This document shows, piece by piece, positions 27,793 through 38,539 of a stretch of DNA of 64,000 bases; within the stretch, counting starts at the first letter, position 1; each line of letters starts with the position of its first letter. The stretch comes from Paramagnetospirillum marisnigri (GTDB taxonomy: Bacteria > Pseudomonadota > Alphaproteobacteria > Rhodospirillales > Magnetospirillaceae). Location: contig NZ_LWQT01000046.1 in the NCBI RefSeq assembly GCF_001650715.1, forward strand, positions 1 through 64,000. Direction: 5' to 3'. The notes beneath the pieces are model-generated. The model was given only the letters and a program-made list of their open reading frames with translations. It did not search any database and was not told the DNA's origin. Both the position numbers and the translations under genes were made by a program.

Positions 27793-28587
27793 TTATTCCA
27801 CCGCCAGAATGACGTGGGATGCCTTGAACAAGGCCCAGGCTGGCGCCCCCGCCTGAAGGCCCAGCTCATCGGCTCCATCCTTGGTGACCATGGCGGTCAG
27901 AACCTTGCCACCACCGATATCCAGGGTGATCTCGCTGCTGACCGGGCCGTCCTCGCGGTGCGCCACCGTGCCCGGAATGCGGTTGCGGGCCGACACCGTT
28001 GGCGCATCCTTGCCGGTCGCCAACATGACGAACGACGCCTTGACCAGGGCGGTGACCGCCTGACCGGGAGCGATGGCGAGATCGCGCAGGCTTTCCTCGG
28101 TGACGGTGGCGGCCAAGGTGACCGCATCGGTGAGGCGCAGGATCACCTCGGCATTGACGCTGCCCTGGCGAATCTCGGCGACGATGCAGCGGAAGGCGTT
28201 GCGGGCGCTGGTCTTCATGCCGAGACTCCGGAGCAGGATGATGGGATCGATGGGCGTGCTGGAATCGCTGAACAATGCGGCGGCGCGCGACAGCCGCTCC
28301 TCCAGCAGATGGAAGGCGGCGATCAGGGCCTTGCCATCCTCGGTGACCACGGCGCCGCCGCCGTTGCGGCCGCCGGTCTGGGCCGCCACCGCCGGGCGGG
28401 GCAGCAGGTTGTTGACGGCGTTCAGGGCATCCCACGCCGCCTTGTAGCTGAGGCCGACCGCCTGGGCGGCCTTGGTGATGCTGCCCTGGCTGTCCACGGC
28501 TTCCAGCAGCGCGATGCGATCGCGCCCCACCGGAGACCGGCTGCCCCCCCTCAGCGACAATATGGCTTCGACTTTGCTATCGGTCAC
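27793..28587 (-). CDS. ModE-like molybdate-responsive transcriptional regulator
   Basis: 264 residues from the GTG at 28587, chosen because GGAGGAGG lies 6 bases upstream. Residues about 1-115 are the LysR-like winged helix of ModE (GSITKAAQAVGLSYKAAWDALN). Two Mop/TOBE domains follow (about 130-195 starting SARNAFRC, and about 200-262 starting SARNRIPG), the oxyanion-binding part. ModE dimers bind molybdate and regulate molybdate transport and molybdoenzyme genes. No modABC genes lie in this window, so its targets are elsewhere, apart from possible control of itself or the RTX operon downstream on the same strand. Its start region is embedded in a 14-bp inverted repeat (28591-28631). Confidence 0.88.
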   Translation of the reverse strand: MTDSKVEAILSLRGGSRSPVGRDRIALLEAVDSQGSITKAAQAVGLSYKAAWDALNAVNNLLPRPAVAAQTGGRNGGGAVVTEDGKALIAAFHLLEERLSRAAALFSDSSTPIDPIILLRSLGMKTSARNAFRCIVAEIRQGSVNAEVILRLTDAVTLAATVTEESLRDLAIAPGQAVTALVKASFVMLATGKDAPTVSARNRIPGTVAHREDGPVSSEITLDIGGGKVLTAMVTKDGADELGLQAGAPAWALFKASHVILAVE

Positions 28588-28590
28588 GAT

Positions 28591-28631
28591 GCCTCCTCCG
28601 TCATGTATTCTGAGTATATGACGGAGGAGGC
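28591..28631. promoter_or_regulatory. Perfect 14-bp inverted repeat covering the ModE-like RBS
   Basis: GCCTCCTCCGTCAT (28591-28604) and ATGACGGAGGAGGC (28618-28631) are perfect inverted copies separated by 13 AT-rich bases. In the leftward transcript the arm nearest the gene contains the Shine-Dalgarno GGAGGAGG, so an RNA hairpin would hide it; as DNA it could be an operator for autoregulation. Which of the two applies cannot be told from sequence. Confidence 0.55.
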
Positions 28632-28640
28632 CGCGCGTCA

Positions 28641-28683
28641 GCCGAAAAAGCCAAGGCCCCGGCGGATCGTGCCGGGGCCTTGG
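28641..28683 (-). terminator. Rho-independent terminator of the kdp operon
   Basis: A perfect 12-bp stem, CCAAGGCCCCGG (28651-28662) with CCGGGGCCTTGG (28672-28683) and a 9-base loop, is followed in the leftward direction by a T-run (TTTTT, from 28649 to 28645). It lies 70 bases after the kdpE stop and before the ModE-like gene. Confidence 0.85.
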
Positions 28684-28751
28684 GTCGTTCATGACCGGTG
28701 GATCGCGTCCCAGGGCTTGGTGTCACAGCGGACACCGGGATCTGGTATAGG

Positions 28752-29441
28752 CTATTCCCCCCGCTTCAGGCGGTAGCCCACTCCGGCATCGGTGACGATC
28801 AGGGTCGGCGCCGACGGATCGGCCTCCAGTTTCTGGCGCAGTTGATTGACATAGACCCGCAGATAGGCGGTGTCCTCGCCATGGGCCGGTCCCCAGACTT
28901 CCTTGAGGATCTGCTTGTGGGTCAGCACATGGTCGGGCTGGCTGGCCAGGAAGGCCAGCAGCCCCCATTCCCGCTTGGACAGATGCACCTCGGCGCCGTC
29001 ACGGGTGACGATGCGTCGCCCCAAGTCGATCTGCACCGTCCCGGCCTCGACCACATCGTCATTGCCCTTGCCCTTGATCGCCCGCTGGCGCAGCACGGCG
29101 CGGACCCGGGCCATCAACTCGGCCACGCCGAAGGGCTTGACGATATAGTCGTTGGCGCCGCGATCGAGGGCTTCCACCTTATCGAGCTCACCGGCTCGCA
29201 CCGACAGCACCACGATGGGAACGTCGGAGCGTTCGCGCACCGCGCTGATTACCTCCTGGCCATCCAGATCGGGCAGGCCGAGGTCGAGAATCAGCAGATC
29301 CGGCTGCTGGCTGTTGGCCGCTTCGATGCCCTGGGCGGCATTCTCGGCTTCGATCACCTCGTAGCCGTTGGCGGTAAGCGAGATGCGCATGAACTTGCGG
29401 ATCTGTGGCTCGTCGTCGATCACCAGGATACGGGTGCTCAT
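28752..29441 (-). CDS. kdpE: KdpE response regulator
   Basis: 229-residue OmpR-family response regulator of the potassium-limitation two-component system. The receiver domain (about 1-120) has the acidic pair VIDD at 7-10, phospho-acceptor Asp53 (ILDLGLPDLDG) and Lys102 (VKPFG). The C-terminal winged helix (about 130-228) has the characteristic LSKREWGLLAFLASQPDHVLTHKQIL. Phosphorylated KdpE activates the kdp promoter. Its ATG overlaps the kdpD stop (ATGA). It is the last gene before the terminator at 28641-28683. Confidence 0.95.
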   Translation of the reverse strand: MSTRILVIDDEPQIRKFMRISLTANGYEVIEAENAAQGIEAANSQQPDLLILDLGLPDLDGQEVISAVRERSDVPIVVLSVRAGELDKVEALDRGANDYIVKPFGVAELMARVRAVLRQRAIKGKGNDDVVEAGTVQIDLGRRIVTRDGAEVHLSKREWGLLAFLASQPDHVLTHKQILKEVWGPAHGEDTAYLRVYVNQLRQKLEADPSAPTLIVTDAGVGYRLKRGE

Positions 29442-32155
29442 TTGCCTCCTTCCGGTTCGGCCTCGGCGCTGATGCGCGCCGCCAGTCCGTCCATATCGTC
29501 GCGTTGCGGCAGATGGATGATGATGGCGGTACCGGCGCCGTGCAGGCCGGGTTCCGCCTTGATGGTGCCGCCATGGGCCTCGATGATTCCCCGGCAGATG
29601 GCCAGACCCAGCCCGGTTCCGGCGGACTTCGCGTCGCCCTGGTCGACCCGATAGAACATGTCGAATATCTTCTCGCTGGCCTCCGGCGGAATGCCGGGGC
29701 CTTGGTCGACCACCTCGATGGTGACGTAGTCGGGGGTTCGCTGCGCCCAGACCTTCACCGTGGTGCCGGGTGGAGCATATTTGCAGGCATTGTCCAACAG
29801 ATTGAAAAACACCTGCTCCATCAGAACCGGATCGACGCAGAGCAGCGGCACGCCGGGATCGATGTCCACCTTGATGGTATGGGCGCGAGCCAGCCTGCGT
29901 GTGCGCGCCACCGCCGCGCCGACGATGTCGTTGAGATCGGCCCAATCGGCCCTGGGCTTCAAGGCCCCCGCTCCCAGCTTGGTCATGTCCAGCAGGTTCT
30001 GAACAAAGCGGTTGAGACGTTCGGCCTCGTCCTGGATGGTCTGGGTCAGTTCATGGCGAGAGGCATGGTCCATCATCTCATCGTAATTCTGCAACGAGGA
30101 TGCCGCCCCCATGATGGAAACCAGCGGCGTCCGTAGATCATGGGACAGCGACGACAGCAGGGCCGAGCGCAGCCGTTCCCGTTCGGTGGCGACGCGGGCT
30201 GTCTCGATATCGGCCACCAATGTGGTGCGCTCGATGGCGACGGCGGCCTGGTCGGCCAGGGTCTCCAGCAGGCGCATCTGGCTCGGCGACGGGATGTCGG
30301 CATCCTCGCTCATCTGGACACCCAGCACGCCGACCGGCCCGCGTCCGGTCTTCAGCGGCAGGAACAGCCACAGCGAAGCCGGCAGGGTCGCCGATCCCCG
30401 CCCGGCCAGCTTGCCATGCGCCCAGGCCCAGTCGGCGGCTGCGGCGGAGCGGTCGTCCAACTGGTCCTCGGGCGGATAGCCGGCCGCAATGGACAGTCCG
30501 GCATCCCCAGGCAGCAGCACCAGCGATTTGCCGTGGATGGTGGTGGCGACGTGATGGACCACCGCCCACAGAACATCGTCCTGGGTCGCCGCCGCCGTCA
30601 CCTTGCGGCCGAAATCGTAGAGATTGGTGGTGCGCCGGGCACTTTCCCGCGTCGCCAGGATCTGGGCGCGCAGTCGCGACGCCATGTTGGAGACGATCAC
30701 GGCGGCGATCAGGAAGAACACCAGGGTCAGCACGTTCTGGGTATCGGTGACGGCAAAGGTCCAACGCGGCTCGGTGAAGAAGAAGTTGAAGGCAAAAAAG
30801 CTGGTCACCGAGGTCAGGATGGCGGGGCGCAGGCCTGCCCGCATGGCCACCACCATCACCGCCAGCAGAAAGGCCACCGAGATGCTTGCCACGGGAAGCC
30901 ACATGTCGATCAGGAAACCCACTCCGATGGCGATTCCTGTACACACGAGAGCAAATGCGAGGTTGAGCCAGTCGGGGGGAGCCTTCACCTTGCGTGGCCG
31001 AACCAGCGGCGCCGGCTTGTCGTCATCCTCGCCGCCCACCACGAAGACATTGAAATCGCCGCTTTCGGCGAACAGCCTTTCAGTCACCGATTTGCCCATC
31101 CGCCAGCGGCGGGAGCGGGCACGCCCCACCACGATCTGGGTGGCGTTGCGCTCACGGGCGTAATTCAGCACGGTGGCGACCACGTCGTCGCCCTGCAACA
31201 GCGCGGTCTCTCCGCCCAATTGCTGGGTGAGGCGCAACGCCTCGGCGACACGGTCCTTGTCGGCCTCGGTCTGGGTATGGGAGCTTGAGGTCTCCACCGT
31301 GACCACCACCCAGGCGGCGCCGCGGCGGTCGGCGGCCCGCTTGGCCACCCGCACCAGCTTGGCGGCATCGACCCGCTCGTCGATGCAGACCAGAATCCGC
31401 TCCCGCGTCGGCCACGGCCCCGGAATGGCATGCTCGCGCATGTAATCGACCATCTGGGCGTCGACCCGCTCGGCGGCATGGCGTAGCGCCATCTCGCGCA
31501 GAGCGGTGAGATTGCCGGGGGAGAAGAAACTGCCCACCGCCCGCTTGGCCTGTTCCGGGACATAGACCTTGCCCTCGTGCAGTCGCTTGATCAACTCCTG
31601 CGGCGGCAGATCGATCAATTCGATTTCATCGGCCGAGGACAGGACGCTGTCGGGCAGGGTCTCGCGCACCTTGACCCCGGAAATCTGCTCGACGATGTCG
31701 TTGAGGCTTTCCAGGTGCTGGATGTTGAGCGTGCTGTAGACGTCGATCCCGGCGCCGAGAATTTCCTCCACATCCTGCCAGCGCTTGAGATGGCGCGAAC
31801 CCGGAACATTGGTATGGGCCAACTCGTCCACCAGCACGATCTGGGGACGCCGGGCCAGGATGGCGTCCAGGTCCATCTCGCGGAAGTCCTTGCCGCGATA
31901 CTCCATCAGGCGGGGCGGCAGCAGGTCGATATTGACCAGTTGCGCCTCGGTCTCGCGCCGTCCATGGGTCTCGATCACCCCGGCGACCAGATCGACGCCG
32001 TCGCGCTTGCGCTCCTGCGCCGCCTGCAGCATGGCGTAGGTCTTGCCGACGCCGGGAGCCGCCCCCAGAAAAATCTTCAGCCGCCCGCGCGATTCGCGCT
32101 GGGCGGCGGCCAATAGGGCATCGGGGGACGGGCGTTCCTCGCGGTCATCGGTCAT
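29438..32155 (-). CDS. kdpD: KdpD osmosensitive K+ sensor histidine kinase
   Basis: 905 residues with the full KdpD architecture: N-terminal KdpD domain (about 20-230) with Walker A GAAPGVGKT and VLVDELAHTN, universal-stress-like domain (about 250-370), four transmembrane helices (about 395-500), GAF-like region (about 525-640), and the kinase core with the phospho-acceptor in SLSHDLRTPL and the ATP-binding N, G1 and G2 boxes (NLLDNACKYAPPGT, DQGPGIPPE, GTGLGLAICRGI). It senses low potassium and phosphorylates KdpE. It lies downstream of the kdpC-like mini-gene in the same operon; its own stop overlaps kdpE. Confidence 0.96.
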   Translation of the reverse strand: MTDDREERPSPDALLAAAQRESRGRLKIFLGAAPGVGKTYAMLQAAQERKRDGVDLVAGVIETHGRRETEAQLVNIDLLPPRLMEYRGKDFREMDLDAILARRPQIVLVDELAHTNVPGSRHLKRWQDVEEILGAGIDVYSTLNIQHLESLNDIVEQISGVKVRETLPDSVLSSADEIELIDLPPQELIKRLHEGKVYVPEQAKRAVGSFFSPGNLTALREMALRHAAERVDAQMVDYMREHAIPGPWPTRERILVCIDERVDAAKLVRVAKRAADRRGAAWVVVTVETSSSHTQTEADKDRVAEALRLTQQLGGETALLQGDDVVATVLNYARERNATQIVVGRARSRRWRMGKSVTERLFAESGDFNVFVVGGEDDDKPAPLVRPRKVKAPPDWLNLAFALVCTGIAIGVGFLIDMWLPVASISVAFLLAVMVVAMRAGLRPAILTSVTSFFAFNFFFTEPRWTFAVTDTQNVLTLVFFLIAAVIVSNMASRLRAQILATRESARRTTNLYDFGRKVTAAATQDDVLWAVVHHVATTIHGKSLVLLPGDAGLSIAAGYPPEDQLDDRSAAAADWAWAHGKLAGRGSATLPASLWLFLPLKTGRGPVGVLGVQMSEDADIPSPSQMRLLETLADQAAVAIERTTLVADIETARVATERERLRSALLSSLSHDLRTPLVSIMGAASSLQNYDEMMDHASRHELTQTIQDEAERLNRFVQNLLDMTKLGAGALKPRADWADLNDIVGAAVARTRRLARAHTIKVDIDPGVPLLCVDPVLMEQVFFNLLDNACKYAPPGTTVKVWAQRTPDYVTIEVVDQGPGIPPEASEKIFDMFYRVDQGDAKSAGTGLGLAICRGIIEAHGGTIKAEPGLHGAGTAIIIHLPQRDDMDGLAARISAEAEPEGGK

Positions 32156-32165
32156 AGGGGCATGA

Positions 32166-32540
32166 TCACCTGTTCGGCCATCGGGAGTCCAATGCCTGAT
32201 TGAGGGTTGAAATATCGATGTCTGGATTGTTCACGATCAGGGCATTGACCATTTGGCGAACCGATGCGGCGGGGACCCCGCGAGCGGCCGCCACCCGCTT
32301 GATTTGACCGGCGATCTCTTCAGGATGAAATGTCGGGAGTGCTCCGCCCGTATGAGCCTGGAAATAGCGGGGATCACCGTCCGCCAATCTGATTTCGGCG
32401 GACTCGACTGCTCCGGGCGGGGCCATGGCCTGCCGTGCGGGGATCTCACGAAGCAGATAGGTGACGCTGGAGGCGAGAATCACCAGGACCACAAGCCGCC
32501 AGGCGGACCGCAGTTGCCCGTCCCGATAAGAATCGGTCAT
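32166..32540 (-). CDS. KdpC-like small membrane protein (degenerate KdpC paralogue)
   Basis: 124 residues, lying between kdpC and kdpD. An N-terminal hydrophobic helix (about 12-30) is followed by a soluble domain. The last 50 residues, IKRVAAARGVPAASVRQMVN through ISTLNQALDSRW, align by eye with the C-terminus of KdpC 20 bases upstream (LPRVAKARHVAEAELRALVA through LKLNLALDERW). The central KdpC motif with the conserved S-G-S-G-L-D-P-H is missing, so it is not a working second KdpC in the usual sense. It has its own Shine-Dalgarno (GGGAGGA), and the reading frame is intact. Either a decaying duplicate or a small accessory subunit or regulator of the pump or of KdpD; undecided. Confidence 0.75.
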   Translation of the reverse strand: MTDSYRDGQLRSAWRLVVLVILASSVTYLLREIPARQAMAPPGAVESAEIRLADGDPRYFQAHTGGALPTFHPEEIAGQIKRVAAARGVPAASVRQMVNALIVNNPDIDISTLNQALDSRWPNR

Positions 32541-32561
32541 TGGCCGTTCCTCCCTTGCCGC

Positions 32562-33185
32562 CTATTTCGCCTGCGGCCAGCGCTCGTCCAGGGCGAGGTT
32601 GAGCTTCAGCACATTGACCCGTGCCTCGCCGAGGATGCCCAACATCCGGCCCTCGGCCTGACTGGCCACCAGCGCGCGCAACTCGGCCTCGGCCACATGG
32701 CGGGCCTTGGCGACGCGCGGCAGTTGGTACTCGATGGCGGCGGGCGAGACATGGGGGTCGAGGCCGGACCCCGAGGCGGTGACCAGATCCACCGGCACCG
32801 GAATGCGGGCCTCGGGGTTTTCCGCCTTGATCTGGTCGACCAGGGCCTGGGTCGATTCGATATAGGCCTTGGAACTTGGCGAGGCGTTGGACCCCATGGA
32901 GTTGGAAGCGTTGTAGGGCGACGGCACCGTCTTGGTGGAATCCGCCGGATCGGCACCGGTGGTGGCCGAGGGGCGGGAGTGGAAATACTCCGGCTTGTCG
33001 AAACCCTGGCCGATCAGGGCCGAGCCCACCACCTGGCCGTTCCTCTCGATCAGGCTGCCATGGGCCTGGGCGGGGAACAGGGTTCCGGCGATGCCGGTCA
33101 TGGCCAGGGGATAGCCCAGCCCCAGCAGCAGGCTCAGCAGCAGGGTCAGGAGGATGGCGGGAAGGATTTGCTTGAACATGTCCAT
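32562..33185 (-). CDS. kdpC: Potassium-transporting ATPase KdpC subunit
   Basis: 207 residues: a single N-terminal transmembrane helix (about 8-33) and the conserved periplasmic domain with the family motifs FHSRPSATT, YNASNSMGSN, SGSGLDPHVSPAAI and RVNVLKLNLALDERW. KdpC joins KdpA and KdpB in the high-affinity K+ pump and is thought to support substrate binding. Follows kdpB by 6 bases. Confidence 0.96.
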   Translation of the reverse strand: MDMFKQILPAILLTLLLSLLLGLGYPLAMTGIAGTLFPAQAHGSLIERNGQVVGSALIGQGFDKPEYFHSRPSATTGADPADSTKTVPSPYNASNSMGSNASPSSKAYIESTQALVDQIKAENPEARIPVPVDLVTASGSGLDPHVSPAAIEYQLPRVAKARHVAEAELRALVASQAEGRMLGILGEARVNVLKLNLALDERWPQAK

Positions 33186-33191
33186 GACTCC

Positions 33192-35264
<2,073 letters not shown>

Positions 35265-35276
35265 GAAAGTATCCCT

Positions 35277-37004
35277 TTAGAACAGAGTGCCGGCGGCGAG
35301 CGAGAAATGCTCGACGATCGGACCCAGGGCGAGAACGGGGAAGAAGGTCAGGCCGCCGATGACCACGATCACCGCGATCAACAGGCCGATGAACAGCGAG
35401 CCATGGGTGGGGAAGGTGCCCGCCGAGGGCGGCACGATCTTCTTGGCGGCCAGGGAGCCGGCGATGGCCAGGGTCGGCACGATGATCAGGAAGCGCCCGA
35501 TCAGCATGGCCGCCGCCAAGGTGGTGTTGTAGAACAAGGTATTGCCCGACAACCCGCCGAAGGCCGAACCGTTGTTGCCGGTGGCCGAGGTGAAGGCGTA
35601 GAGCACCTCGGACAGGCCATGCGGCCCGGGAGCGGCGATGGAGGACAGCCCCACCGGCAGCACCATGGCCAGCGCGCCAAAGCCCAGGATGGACAGCGGG
35701 AAGATCAGGATGCACAGGACGGCCAGCTTGACCTCCTTGGCCTCCATCTTCTTGCCCAGGTATTCCGGGGTGCGTCCCACCATCAGCCCGGCGATGAACA
35801 CCGCGACGATGACAAAGACGATCATGCCGTGCAGACCGGCGCCGACGCCGCCGAAGATCACCTCGCCCAGCATGATGTTGACCAGGGGCACCATGCCGCC
35901 GATGGGCGTGAAACTGTCATGCATGGAATTGACCGCGCCGCAGGAGGTGCCGGTGGTGCTGGCGGCGAAGATGGCGGAATTGGCGATGCCGAAGCGGACT
36001 TCCTTGCCCTCCATGTTGCCGCCGGGGGCGGTATCGGTGGAGGCGATGTCGACGCCCATGGCCTGGACCTGCGGATTGCCGCCGGCCTCGGCCCAATAGG
36101 CGAATCCGATGCCCACCGCCAGCATGGCCGCCATGGCGATATAGAGGGCGCGGGCCTGACGCTTGTCGCCGATCATGCGGCCGAAGGCGAAGACCAGCCC
36201 GGCCGAGATCAGCAATTGCCCGGCCATTTCGATCAGATTGGTGAGCGCGGTGGGGTTCTCGAAGGGATGGGCGGAATTGGCGTTGAAGAAGCCGCCGCCA
36301 TTGGTGCCCAGATGCTTGATCGCCACCTGCGACGCCACCGGCCCCTGGGCGATCACCTGCTTGGCGCCTTCCAGGGTGGTCGCCTCGACATAGGCGTCAA
36401 GGTTCTGCGGCATGCCCTGCCAGACCAGCGCCAAGGTCACCACGATGGACAGCGGCAACAGCACATAGAGGACAGAGCGGACGGAATCGACGTAGAAATT
36501 GCCCACCGTCTTGGCCTGCCTGCGCGCGAAGCCGCGCACCAGCGCCACCAGCACCGCCATGCCTGTCGCCGCCGAGACGAAATTCTTCACCGTCATGCCC
36601 AGCATCTGGGTGAGGTAAGCCATGGTGCTTTCGCCGCCATAGTTCTGCCAGTTGGTATTGGTGGTGAAGCTGACGGCGGTGTTGAAGGCGAGGTCGGGAG
36701 CGACGGCCGACATCTCCGCCGGGTTGAGCGGCAGCAGCGCCTGCAGGCGCATGACGGCATACATCAGCAGCAGTCCGATCACGCTGAACACCAGGCAGGA
36801 GAAGGCATAGACCGTCCAATGCTGCTCCTGGTCCGGCTTGATCAGGCAGATCTTGTAGATGAGGTGCTCGATGGGCTTGAACACCGGATCGAGCCAGGTC
36901 TTTTCCCCCGAATAGACCCGGGCCATATAGGTCCCGAGCGGGATCGCTCCCGCCGTGACCACGGCGAAAAAGATGACGATTTGCAAGATTCCTGCGGCGT
37001 TCAC
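35277..37004 (-). CDS. kdpA: Potassium-transporting ATPase KdpA (K+-binding subunit)
   Basis: 575 residues, ten transmembrane helices, related to K+ channels. The four selectivity-loop regions are visible: [49 protein letters not shown] and [11 protein letters not shown]. The start is a GTG at 37004 with AGGAG 7 bases upstream; this Shine-Dalgarno overlaps the stop codon of kdpF, so kdpF and kdpA translation are linked. Confidence 0.97.
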   Translation of the reverse strand: MNAAGILQIVIFFAVVTAGAIPLGTYMARVYSGEKTWLDPVFKPIEHLIYKICLIKPDQEQHWTVYAFSCLVFSVIGLLLMYAVMRLQALLPLNPAEMSAVAPDLAFNTAVSFTTNTNWQNYGGESTMAYLTQMLGMTVKNFVSAATGMAVLVALVRGFARRQAKTVGNFYVDSVRSVLYVLLPLSIVVTLALVWQGMPQNLDAYVEATTLEGAKQVIAQGPVASQVAIKHLGTNGGGFFNANSAHPFENPTALTNLIEMAGQLLISAGLVFAFGRMIGDKRQARALYIAMAAMLAVGIGFAYWAEAGGNPQVQAMGVDIASTDTAPGGNMEGKEVRFGIANSAIFAASTTGTSCGAVNSMHDSFTPIGGMVPLVNIMLGEVIFGGVGAGLHGMIVFVIVAVFIAGLMVGRTPEYLGKKMEAKEVKLAVLCILIFPLSILGFGALAMVLPVGLSSIAAPGPHGLSEVLYAFTSATGNNGSAFGGLSGNTLFYNTTLAAAMLIGRFLIIVPTLAIAGSLAAKKIVPPSAGTFPTHGSLFIGLLIAVIVVIGGLTFFPVLALGPIVEHFSLAAGTLF

Positions 37005-37014
37005 GGCCGGTCTC

Positions 37015-37104
37015 CTAAAACTTTTCGGGGCGGATGAGGGCGTAGACCAGGTAGACCGCCAGGCCCATTACGGTGATGCCCCCCAGAATCAGATCGAGAG
37101 TCAT
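37015..37104 (-). CDS. kdpF: KdpF, small stabilising subunit (29 residues)
   Basis: A 29-residue single-helix membrane peptide, starting [20 protein letters not shown] and ending IRPEKF. The length, the hydrophobic helix, the YALIRPE(K)F end and its place right before kdpA identify KdpF, which stabilises the KdpABC complex. The stop TAG is part of the kdpA ribosome-binding site. Confidence 0.93.
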   Translation of the reverse strand: MTLDLILGGITVMGLAVYLVYALIRPEKF

Positions 37105-37114
37105 GGTTTTCCCC

Positions 37115-37198
37115 TCAGATGCGCTCGCAGGCGCGGACGAACAGGCCGCTCAGGGCGAAGAAGGCAAGCGCGGCGACGACGAACACGATGTCGAACAT
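37115..37198 (-). CDS. Small membrane peptide upstream of kdpF (27 residues)
   Basis: An open frame from ATG at 37198 to TGA at 37115 encodes MFDIVFVVAALAFFALSGLF then VRACERI: one membrane helix with a short basic/acidic tail. It ends 10 bases before kdpF. Small peptides of this form (FFALS...R.C.RL) are seen ahead of kdpFA in other bacteria, from memory of the locus, so I take it as real. Function unknown; a KdpF-like accessory subunit is plausible. Confidence 0.65.
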   Translation of the reverse strand: MFDIVFVVAALAFFALSGLFVRACERI

Positions 37199-37251
37199 CG
37201 GTGCTCTCCGGTTGAAATTTCAGATGGTGATAACCCTACTCCCGGAGGGCA

Positions 37252-37482
37252 TTAAGGGTCCAAGCGGGAGTGCGTAAAGGATGCATAAAGATTGCCATAC
37301 CCGCTCATCCTGAGAGCCGCACGGGCGCGCTCGATGGCGGTCCGCAGATCACCTTCGGTCAGGCGGTCGCGGCGCATCAAGGCGTGAAGGATGGGGTCGG
37401 CCAGCAGATCCGCCAGGGCCGGTTCATCGCCGGCTCGCGCGAACGGAGCGGCCGACCTTGTCATCGGGATTCCATGGGCCAT
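37252..37482 (-). CDS. Hypothetical protein, 76 residues
   Basis: I do not recognise a family. The ATG at 37482 has AGGAG 5 bases upstream and is preferred to the GTG at 37488. The protein is soluble; the centre (LADLLADPILHALMRRDRLTEGDLRTAIERARAAL) reads as two helices that resemble short DNA-binding or regulatory helices. It lies 9 bases after the rlpA-like gene and 53 bases before the 27-residue peptide of the kdp operon, all on the same strand, so all may share a transcript. Confidence 0.6.
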   Translation of the reverse strand: MAHGIPMTRSAAPFARAGDEPALADLLADPILHALMRRDRLTEGDLRTAIERARAALRMSGYGNLYASFTHSRLDP

Positions 37483-37491
37483 GTCCACTCC

Positions 37492-37884
37492 TTATGACTT
37501 GAGAAGGGAGATCGAGACCGGGGCGATGCCATCGGTCAGAACGCCGAGATCACGCGCCGCGCTCTCCGATAGGTCGATGATGCGTCCCTTGACATAGGGG
37601 CCACGATCATTGATGCGAACCACCACCGAGGCTCCGGTCTTGCGGTTGGTCACCTTGACCTTGGAGCCGAACGGCAGCCGCAGATGAGCCGCGGTCGCCA
37701 GACGGGAATCGTGAATCTCGCCATTGGCGGTTCGCCGACCGTGATGCTCGTTGCCATACCAGGAGGCGATACCCTTCTGGTGGATGCGTCCCTCGGCGCG
37801 GGCGGTGGCGCAGTGCGTCAGGCCGAAGACGGCAATGAACGCCACCATCGCGCTGAGATGGGGAAAGCGATTGACGATACGCAT
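37492..37884 (-). CDS. RlpA-family septal ring lytic transglycosylase-like protein
   Basis: 130 residues: signal peptide (about 1-30, ending in ARAE) and one double-psi beta-barrel domain of the RlpA type (GIASWYGNEHHGRRTANGE, LPFGSKVKVTNRKTG, VVVRINDRGPYVKGRIIDLSESAARDLG). RlpA proteins cleave denuded glycan strands in peptidoglycan or bind at the septum. It lacks the C-terminal SPOR domain of full-length RlpA, so septal targeting by that route is not expected. The mature N-terminus has no clear lipobox (the THC upstream is inside the hydrophobic segment). Confidence 0.88.
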   Translation of the reverse strand: MRIVNRFPHLSAMVAFIAVFGLTHCATARAEGRIHQKGIASWYGNEHHGRRTANGEIHDSRLATAAHLRLPFGSKVKVTNRKTGASVVVRINDRGPYVKGRIIDLSESAARDLGVLTDGIAPVSISLLKS

Positions 37885-38069
37885 AGTGTCTCCTTCGGTC
37901 TTACCCGCGAGACAGACCCTATTCGCCTTGCCGATAAGGCCTCGATACGGTTGTTCGACGGCAAGACGTAAGGAACCGCTGATGCGCCGCTTACGTAAAA
38001 CCGCGTGGAACCATGATCAGCAGGGCGAATAGGCTTGGCCCATCGTCAATTGCTTAGAACGGGTCCACC

Positions 38070-38531
38070 ATGTCGACCGCCTTGAAGTTGCATGCTTCCT
38101 CCCTTTCCCCCAGCGCGACGCAGAACCGCATCCAGGCGCTGATCGCCGCTGCTCCCATCCGGGCCACGGATCGGGTGGCCATCATCGGGCAAGGCTCCTT
38201 CGATCTTCTGCTCGGTTTGGCCGGCAAAGGCGGCATGAGCGCCGTTGCCTTGCGCTCGCCGTCCCGCTGCCGGACTGAGGCGGGTGCCGCCGACGTGATC
38301 TGGTTCACCGGACTCGAGACCATCGGCTCCGAGATCGCCGCCGCCATCGATTACCTGGAGAGCCCCCGCATCGTCGTCATCGAGCTGACCCGCGACAATG
38401 CCAGGTCCGGACTGGCTTCCATTCTCGGGCAACTGCGCGCCAAGGGCCTGGCCGATCAGGCCATCAGCAACGCCGGTGGCCGCGCCCTGGTGGTGGCGTC
38501 GCGCCCCGCCTGGCTGCGTCGCGTCATTTAG
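38070..38531 (+). CDS. Hypothetical protein, 153 residues
   Basis: I do not recognise a family. The sequence alternates strands and helices (RVAIIGQGSFDLLLGLAGKG, ADVIWFTGLETIGSEIAAAI, RIVVIELTRD, ALVVASRP), a pattern like a small Rossmann or SAM-methyltransferase-type fold, but catalytic motifs are not evident. It ends 8 bases before the dihydrodipicolinate-synthase-like gene, suggesting a two-gene operon. Divergent from the rlpA-like gene. Confidence 0.65.
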   Translation: MSTALKLHASSLSPSATQNRIQALIAAAPIRATDRVAIIGQGSFDLLLGLAGKGGMSAVALRSPSRCRTEAGAADVIWFTGLETIGSEIAAAIDYLESPRIVVIELTRDNARSGLASILGQLRAKGLADQAISNAGGRALVVASRPAWLRRVI

Positions 38532-38539
38532 GAGAGGCC

